Shown here: in pieces, positions 57,822 through 64,000 of the stretch
How positions within the stretch are numbered: position 1 is the stretch's first letter
How the letters are laid out: each line of letters opens with the position of its first letter
Source of the DNA: Lunularia cruciata
Lineage: Eukaryota > Streptophyta > Marchantiopsida > Lunulariales > Lunulariaceae
Assembly (NCBI GenBank): GCA_948567375.1
Contig: OX419761.1
Location: 31,844,243-31,908,242 of the forward strand
DNA length: 64,000 nucleotides
Direction of reading: 5' to 3'
Position numbers and translations under genes: made by a program
Notes under the pieces: generated by a model
The model's input: the letters and a program-made list of their open reading frames with translations, nothing else
What the model was told of the DNA's origin: nothing
The model's database searches: none

Positions 57822-58531
57822 TCACTCACCATCCTCATCCTCCCCATCAGCAGTAGTCTCGTCCTCATCTGAGCTATCTGCATCCTCATGATCATCACCA
57901 TGCTCTCCCTCGTGTATAATCTCCTCATCTCCATCACTCAAGTACACCACATCCTCCTCTGGAATGAAACCTCTCTCCACAAAGAGATGCGTGAGTATTT
58001 GTCCAAGGAAGGTGACTTTGAACCTACGCTCCTTAGGACTCCTCACTTGGCTTTGTAAACTCCCCACCTCCGCAATGATAGCTCTAAAAGCTAACTCTCC
58101 CCAATCATAATCCTCCACACCAAATCTCCTCAACTTGGTCTTGGTGTTGAGTACCAAATGCCCATGTACAATCTTGGGCTAATAGTGGGTGCAACTAGTC
58201 CACCCATCAATTGGAAGAAAGCTCTGAATGTAGGATATACACATTGCCTTGCAAGATATCTTTTTGCAACCCTATCCCTTTGTGGAAACCAGTCTAAGAC
58301 AGCTGTGTAAGGAAGTGTCCGCTGTCTTGGTGTTCTCTCCCTAGGCATGGCAAGTGCATCTCTAACTATATCTGCACTCAATTGAAATTTCCTACCTCTT
58401 ACCAAACTTGTGCAAGAGACCTTGTCCCATGAACTCACGAACTCTGTACATGGAATGACCTGCACAACCCACCAAAAATTCAACTCAAACTTAGGGGTGG
58501 CACTGGGTGCCGCTGGAAGGTGCTCGCACAC
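57822..58531 (-). CDS. Plant-transposon-protein-like ORFs with acidic tail
   Basis: The frame at 58,130-58,531 reads SSWDKVSCTSLVRGRKFQLS, ADIVRDALAMPRE and FRAFFQLMGGLVAPTISPRL. The frame at 57,822-58,157 continues with LNTKTKLRRFGVEDYDWGEL, FKVTFLGQILTHLFVERGFI and a tail of almost only Asp and Glu. The order (short motif with RGRKF, then a helical part naming a late-entering locus, then an acidic tail) resembles the putative plant transposon protein domain found next to many plant retroelements. The two frames overlap at their ends, so a frame change or intron joins them. The resemblance is moderate. Confidence 0.45.
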
Positions 58532-59080
58532 AATCTTAACACACTAACAAGTGCCACTAGTTGCCGCCGGTAGCCGCTGGGAGCCACACTTGGGAGACGG
58601 GAGACGACGTGGTGGGCCGCTCTTGACTACCGGTGGTGCCTGCAGGGTGCCGAGAGGGCACTCAAGGCCGGGCGGGGGCACCCGTAGGCGCAACTACGCT
58701 GGATGGCGCTGCCGGACAGTGCGGGGTTAAGCTATGAACCGCGTGAAGGCATTGGGTGCCGTGCGAGGTCACGGGAAGACACTCGTGCGAGGGGTTAAGG
58801 GGATGGGGATGCCGCTAAAAGACACTCGTCGATGCACAACGATGCTGGTAGGCACTACGGGACAGGGAGAGCCGCAAGTATGTCTGCACATCCCCACGGG
58901 AGCATTGGGTGCCGTGCGGGGTTGTTGGGTGCCACGGAGGGGCGCTGGGTGGCACACGGGGAAGGTGCTTGTGTGTATGTGTTTAGGGTTTGGGATGGCG
59001 CTGGATGGTGCGGGGGGACGCTGGGTGGCATTGGGAGGTTGGGAGGGGTTGGGAAGCACTAGGAGGTGCTGATGATTTGA
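58532..59080 (+). repeat. GC-rich word-repeat island, right
   Basis: About 550 bases in which GC is near two thirds, made of short recurring words (TGGGTGCC, GCGCTGGGTGGCA, GCCGCTGGGAGCC). Frames on both strands are open for 70-150 codons, but they are repeat translations with no family likeness. It mirrors the island at 55,470-55,760. Confidence 0.65.
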
Positions 59081-60285
59081 AAGCAATTTTTGGAAGTTAA
59101 ATGAACATATCAAGATGAATTGAAAAGAAAAGAATGAGGAATGTTTGAAAAGTACCTTTGGCTGTGGATAATGAAGTCCAAGAGTTTTTTTCAGCCCCAT
59201 TACATCTAGATCGATCTCCCAAATCCCCAAAACAGCAATTCAAACTTGATGTTTGTCCAGCCAGCACCACTTGATGAAATTGGTTGGGTGTTGAATGGTA
59301 TGGAATGCTATGAGCCAATCTCCTTCCTAAGTATTTCTCATGTCTGGCCCATCAACTATCTTTTTGTATCCCCATATTTCTGCCATGGTTGAAAATGAAT
59401 GTGCTCTTGAACTTTTTTTTCTCTCTTCTCAATCACTCCTTGTTGCTTCTCGAGTTGTGCTTCAGCCAGCCAATTTGCCACTTTCCTTCCCGAGTCTCAA
59501 AATGTCTCACCCGCCCACACTCTGCCTCACAAAAGGACCCTCCAGCACACCCTCTACCTCGTGAAATGACCCTCAAAATCACCCTTTCTCCTTCTAAGTA
59601 CTCACTCGCAAAATTCTACTTCCAACACCCCACACACTCGAGAATAAAGCTTTCAAATGACAGGAATGGAAAAGAACACAGGTTTATATAACCCAGGCTG
59701 TCAAAAATAAAATCAATCCCAAACATACTAAAATGTACACTTTGGAGGCAAAATTGCATTTTTTCAACCAAAGAACCCAAATCCCGAGCGGCAACATGCG
59801 GCACTCCACGTCGCCACCGGTGCAGCCAAGCGTCGCAGCGCCTACCAGCGCCTATGAGTGCATGTAATATGTGGTGCGCTCCCAGCATCCGCCAACATCT
59901 ACGAGCACCACTCTTGATTAATTTTTTAAGTTTGTGAGCGGCACTCAACGTCTACGAGAGTCATCTCCTAGTGTATGCAACATCGGCTCATTTTTCTCCA
60001 AGTGCACGTAAGTGTAAACGGAGGACTTACAAATGTATAGATTAAGCTTTATAGAATTATTTTTGCATCCACATGTGTTCTTATCACAATATTACATCAA
60101 GATACACATGGTCCAAGAAAAAGACTCCTGGTCTAAGTTACAAGACTATGAGATATGAGATGAATACTGAGAATATATATTTTATTATATGGAATCTCAA
60201 TCAATCAATCGAGTATATCATCATTGTTATAATCAAGGCAATGTTGCATCACCCTTGATCTACTTTCTTCTCTACCAAGTTCTAT
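59081..60285. other. Harbinger interior, no gene recognised
   Basis: This stretch holds short frames on both strands without recognisable motifs. 59,790-59,950 carries the GC-rich words (TAGGCGCTGGTAGGCGCTG on the minus strand) in the opposite orientation to the two islands. 60,000-60,285 is AT-rich and leads into the 3' end of the transposase. Confidence 0.4.
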
Positions 60286-60288
60286 ATC

Positions 60289-61565
60289 CTAAAATGACAT
60301 TTCTGAATCTATTTGAGTCTCCTCTGTAAATCCGTCATCGTCCTTTGACCAAAGGTCAGACCTATTGATTAAAAAATTATGTAAAATAATACACACCAAT
60401 ACCCACTTTAACAAATAAGCATTTCTACTATTGTCTTTCAGTTGCACTCTTAGCTCATGAAGAGAATGCCATCTAGCTTTCAATACTCCTATACAATGCT
60501 CATTTATCACTCTTGCCTTTGCTAAATATTTATTGAACTCCTGCTTTTCTTCTGAGCAAGCCTTCTTGAAAGCGAACTAGGTGATGCATGGGTACATAAC
60601 CCAAATCACCTAAAAGTTACTCCTTTGCCTCAAAAGTGCAACACCTCCCTCTTCGGTTCAAATCATTCCATAGTGATGATTTTTTCAAACAAGTCATATC
60701 ATGACATGACCCTGGCATTCCTGCAATTAAAAAAAGGCCATACTTTTATTAAACTAAACAAACATGATCACCAATGCATTGCAAAAATACATAACAAAAT
60801 AACACATAACACATAAACCATACCTCCGGATAAATGTTTAACTCTCCTTTTATCATCACAAATAACTTGGCCAATTATAGATTATGAACCCTTGCGGCTG
60901 AAATATATTTCCCCGTCCATAGTTGGTCGGGCTACAAGAGGAAACAATGTGCCATCTACCAAACCAACACAACCGAGAAAACCTTTCAGTGCAAAAATAG
61001 TGGATATCCTTTTCCTCTCCTCGATTTGGGCCAAGCAACTTGACTCCTCATCACATCTAATATGGTTGTCATAGCTCTATCAGTAAAAGCAATTGTTGAA
61101 CAAACACTAATGCCCCAGATATTTAAACCCCGTGTGACACAAGCTCCATTGCCGTGATGCCCAAATCTATCTAATGCTAGGGCAACTTGGATCCACACGG
61201 GTGTTTGCTCTCTTTGGTACCTTTTCTAAAAAATCAAGTGAGTCTTAATCAAATCAAAAAATGTTGAAAAAGAATCCCCATCCATTCTAGTAAGCTGGCA
61301 AAAAGGCCTTAGTATCTAGATTTCTAAAATACTCCTTCACAAACTCTCTACTACGAGGGTAAGTAACATAGGATTCCAAGTATCAATGAGTACGTGCATA
61401 CTCCCATCCACTAATAAAACATTCTAGCATATCTAAATCTCCTCCTAATTCCTCATCTTCATCTTCTAATCCTAGTAGCGATATCTCCAAATCTAATCGA
61501 ATCATCCATTGAATACATTTTCTAATATTTCTGGTTAGTTCTAAACGAGTGCTCCCTCTCGGCAT
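60289..61565 (-). pseudogene. Harbinger ORF2, DDE-type transposase, interrupted
   Basis: The nuclease of PIF/Harbinger elements uses a DDE triad. On the minus strand an N-terminal piece (61,383-61,565) is followed by GFLGCVGLVDGTLFPLVARP (about 60,940-60,995; first Asp), GDLGYV at 60,591-60,610 (second Asp), and INEHCIGVLKARWHSL at about 60,460-60,510 (Glu). The closing LKWVLVCIILHNFLINRSD is typical of the C-terminus. These lie in more than one frame, with several stops between them. An intron near 60,720-60,840 is possible but cannot explain all breaks, so the gene is probably dead. Confidence 0.8.
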
Positions 61566-62494
61566 GACAAAACTCTATTTTTAATCACCACTGATTGACC
61601 TTATCAACAAAGGGGATCTCTCTTTTCCGCAAAGTGTATCTCTCTTCTCTGAAGGGGATCTCTCTTCTCTGCAAAGGGGCATCTCCCTCTCCCTGTGAAA
61701 TTTCAGCAAATGGACATCTCTGTGCGCAAAAAAAACAATCTCATCAATTCCATTTTGTAACAAGAAAACAAATTCATGAATTTCATTTCATTACTCAAGG
61801 GGAAGAAAGGTATACATTTCATACTCGTACAAAAGAAAATTTTTTAAAATAATGAAATCGAGAGTAAAACTTAAAAAAAAATCACTCCTCACTCTAACCT
61901 TCTCACTGTGCTTGCACTCAAATCTTCCCACTCCAAACAAATTCACTCCCCATTCCACCTTTGGCTATGGGTCTCTCAAATCTTCATTGGGTGGTCAATT
62001 TTTGCAGGCACTAAAATCTTTCCACTCATGCTCCCTCCAATCTTCCTCGGTGCTATGGTCTCTCAAATCTTCATCAATGGTCAATTTTTGCATGCCCTCA
62101 AATCTTTCCACTCATGCTCCCTCCAATCTTCCTCGATAAAAATTTGCCCAGTTGCCGCTTGTCATTTCGTTTCCATGGGTATTCTTGAACATCCCCAGAT
62201 GCCTCGGATACTCCTTTTGGTGGTCGTCACTTTCACTCTAACCCTAAATGAAAACTTAATTAACCCTAATGTGCAATCAATGCACTATGGAGTGATAACG
62301 GAAAATTTCTTATCCCTTATTTTATACGAACCACCTCATACGGAGTGTGCTAATAATAAAGAACTTGACCCCAACTCCGTAACATTACCATTTCTACCTC
62401 CCGGTCACACACCGAACTCATTTAGTCAACGCTTCGTAACAATCTATATGAAAAGTTTAGAAACTTCATAAAACTATTTCTGAAACCCCCTAAT

Positions 62495-64000
62495 GTTCTA
62501 TAATTTTACCGGCATATCTTAGGTGCGGAAGGGCAGATTTATCATATAGACTCGATTGGGGCTTAGCCCCATGTTACATTTTTTTTCTCTCCCTTGTACG
62601 GCTTGATGGGGTCTTCCCACCCTTCGTTTTTCCTACGTGGTCGCCTTTTTCTCGTAATCTTACCGGCTGCTCGTGTCATACTCTAACAGAAAGAGTTATA
62701 AGTAGAATGAGATATAAAAATGAGAAATTCCAAAACTCCCGGCATTATTATATCAGCGAACTGATTGAACTCTTGATAGGACAAAAACCTACAAAGGAGG
62801 CTGTTGCGGAAGAGAGAGATAAAATCATTTTAAAAATATGTTCGTCTAGTACCCAGAGGTGCAGAAAGCTACATGGATGTCGAAATTGTTTGCCGATAAC
62901 AAGATTAACCTACTAGAAAGCGACATTTGACACAGAAACCAGCAAATTGGTTCATGATCTCTTCTCTAGGTGTAAGTTAATTGGGAGGGGTGACAGGGAA
63001 AGGCGAAGACATCCTGTGATCTGAAATTATTGCAAATATAAAGACACTGAAAATGGCGACTCTCTCTTGCAAAGCGTTGAAAGCAGAGTTTGGAATGGAC
63101 AAATTCAGGAAATTACTCGCCTCGAGAGAAGCTTGATTTTCCTCGTCCCTCTTGACATTTAGTCTGTCATTATGAATCGATGTAGCATGGCGCTCTAAAC
63201 TCCCACGCGGAATGCTTAAACCCTTAGTCCCTCTTTCTCTCCGACTAGTATGGTATTCGTTATGCTTCGAAACAAAACCATCATACATTAATATCTGATT
63301 TAACGACCATTTATAGTCTCAAGATAGTTAAATTTGGTAGTACCTAAATTTTTGGTGATATGTAGATTTCTTCGTTGAGATGTAGGATATCCGCTTGGAG
63401 TGGACGAGGTTTGCTGTATACGCGTGGAGTGAACCTATCTTGAAAAACTTATATTGAAATTAAAAAAATAATTTAATTTTCTATACTTGTAAAGAAAAAT
63501 ATTAAAAGTCCACGTTTTTCTAGAAAAAATTCTACAAAATAAGCTCTAAAACCCAACATTAGTAGAGATCAGAATAACATATAAATAACTGTAATTAAAC
63601 TTGAACCATCTATATTGCAATGGAAATTTCATATTTTTCATCCTAGAGAATAAAACTTTCCTCTAAACAACGAGAGTAAAAAATTTTCCGCTATTAGTTT
63701 CATTTATTTATCAAAACGCTTAATTTATTTTTTCACTAAATAGTAAAAAATTTACTAGATTAAGAATAGTTGAATAGTTTTGAGATTAAATAGTATCTTA
63801 TAAATTTGACAAGTCGCTAAAAATATTCTCTGATTATAATAGAATCCTACCCAAAAATTATTTTCATAATAAATCCGACTACTTTCAAATATCATTTAAC
63901 CGACTATGAAATACGGTATTAATGCTAAAATCCATCTTATTAGCTTTAATTGTAACTTGTATGCATACAAAGTTTGATCAAGCCAAAAGTGGTAACTATC
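62495..64000. other. Right flank: dispersed repeat then AT-rich DNA
   Basis: 62,549-62,690 is the second copy of the GGGGCTTAGCCC repeat. A 69-codon plus-strand frame at 62,707-62,916 and a 103-codon minus-strand frame at 62,977-63,288 are open but unrecognised. The second has a normal-looking polar composition and could be an exon. From 63,300 onward the sequence is very AT-rich, with no gene seen. Confidence 0.4.

Larger units (their letters stand above)
53369..62491. mobile_element. PIF/Harbinger DNA transposon, 9.1 kb, with terminal inverted repeats
   Basis: The left end AGGGGGTTTCAGAAATAG (53,369) is matched by the exact reverse complement ending at 62,491; similarity continues a few bases further. 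AAT stands on both sides (53,366-53,368 and 62,492-62,494), a 3-bp duplication as expected of this superfamily, although TTA/TAA is more usual. Inside are a Myb-like ORF on the plus strand near the left end and a DDE transposase on the minus strand near the right end. The roughly 5 kb between them is extra compared with ordinary Harbingers. Both ORFs are interrupted, so it is probably not self-mobile. Confidence 0.88.

Noticed and set aside
58734-59072. 112-codon plus-strand frame in the right GC-rich island, considered as a gene
   Set aside because: It is a translation of short repeated words, open in several frames on both strands.
1-64000. CRISPR arrays, bacterial operons, tRNA or rRNA genes
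   Set aside because: The spliced host genes and the element types are those of a plant nucleus; I saw no spaced direct-repeat array, tRNA fold or rRNA segment.

Overview
This window is plant nuclear DNA, AT-rich and dominated by transposable elements. The assignment rests on three host genes: a minus-strand ALF4/glomulin homologue, the 5' part of a minus-strand snRNP SmD2 gene, and a plus-strand FolC-family gene of the dihydrofolate synthetase type that looks dead. All three have spliced structures. The repeats include Copia and chromodomain Gypsy elements, a PIF/Harbinger DNA transposon, a LINE-like reverse transcriptase relic and a Penelope-like one. I cannot name the species; land plant is safe, and a lineage outside the well-known flowering plants is plausible but not shown.

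Layout. 0.7-21.7 kb: ALF4 on the minus strand. Its exons lie at 0.7-1.7, 6.9-9.3 and 21.2-21.7 kb. One intron holds an 11.6-kb nest of Copia elements (9,348-20,920) flanked by the 5-bp repeat CGGAC. Another intron holds a Copia 3' end (4.63-6.37 kb). 21.7-25.2 kb: dispersed repeats, a Copia gag scrap and a Penelope-like reverse transcriptase relic. 25.6-26.2 kb: SmD2 exons 1-3, with no Sm-fold exons after them. 26.2-27.7 kb: a divergent intergenic region. 27.7-31.3 kb: the FolC-family pseudogene. 31.4-33.5 kb: dispersed repeats. 33.5-36.0 kb: a LINE-like relic on the plus strand.

36.2-50.4 kb: an old Gypsy element on the minus strand, entered by a younger Gypsy chromovirus (40,044-45,690; TSD TTGAG; 426-bp LTRs differing at about 12 sites). 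The younger LTR carries four tandem ~60-bp units rich in perfect GAA/TTC heat-shock-element motifs just upstream of its TATA box. 50.4-53.3 kb: LTR scraps, short tandem duplications and an 18-bp minisatellite. 53,369-62,491: a 9.1-kb PIF/Harbinger transposon with matching inverted ends and AAT on each side. It has a Myb-like ORF and a DDE transposase in convergent order, separated by about 5 kb of unusual minus-strand ORFs and GC-rich word repeats. 62.5-64.0 kb: AT-rich flank with no recognised gene.

The host genes do not form a pathway together: ALF4 is an SCF-ligase regulator, SmD2 a spliceosome core protein and the FolC protein a folate enzyme. The most interesting points are the heat-shock-like enhancer in the young Gypsy LTR, the oversized Harbinger with an internal gene block, the layered nest inside ALF4, the LTR palindromes, and the two damaged host genes lying back to back.
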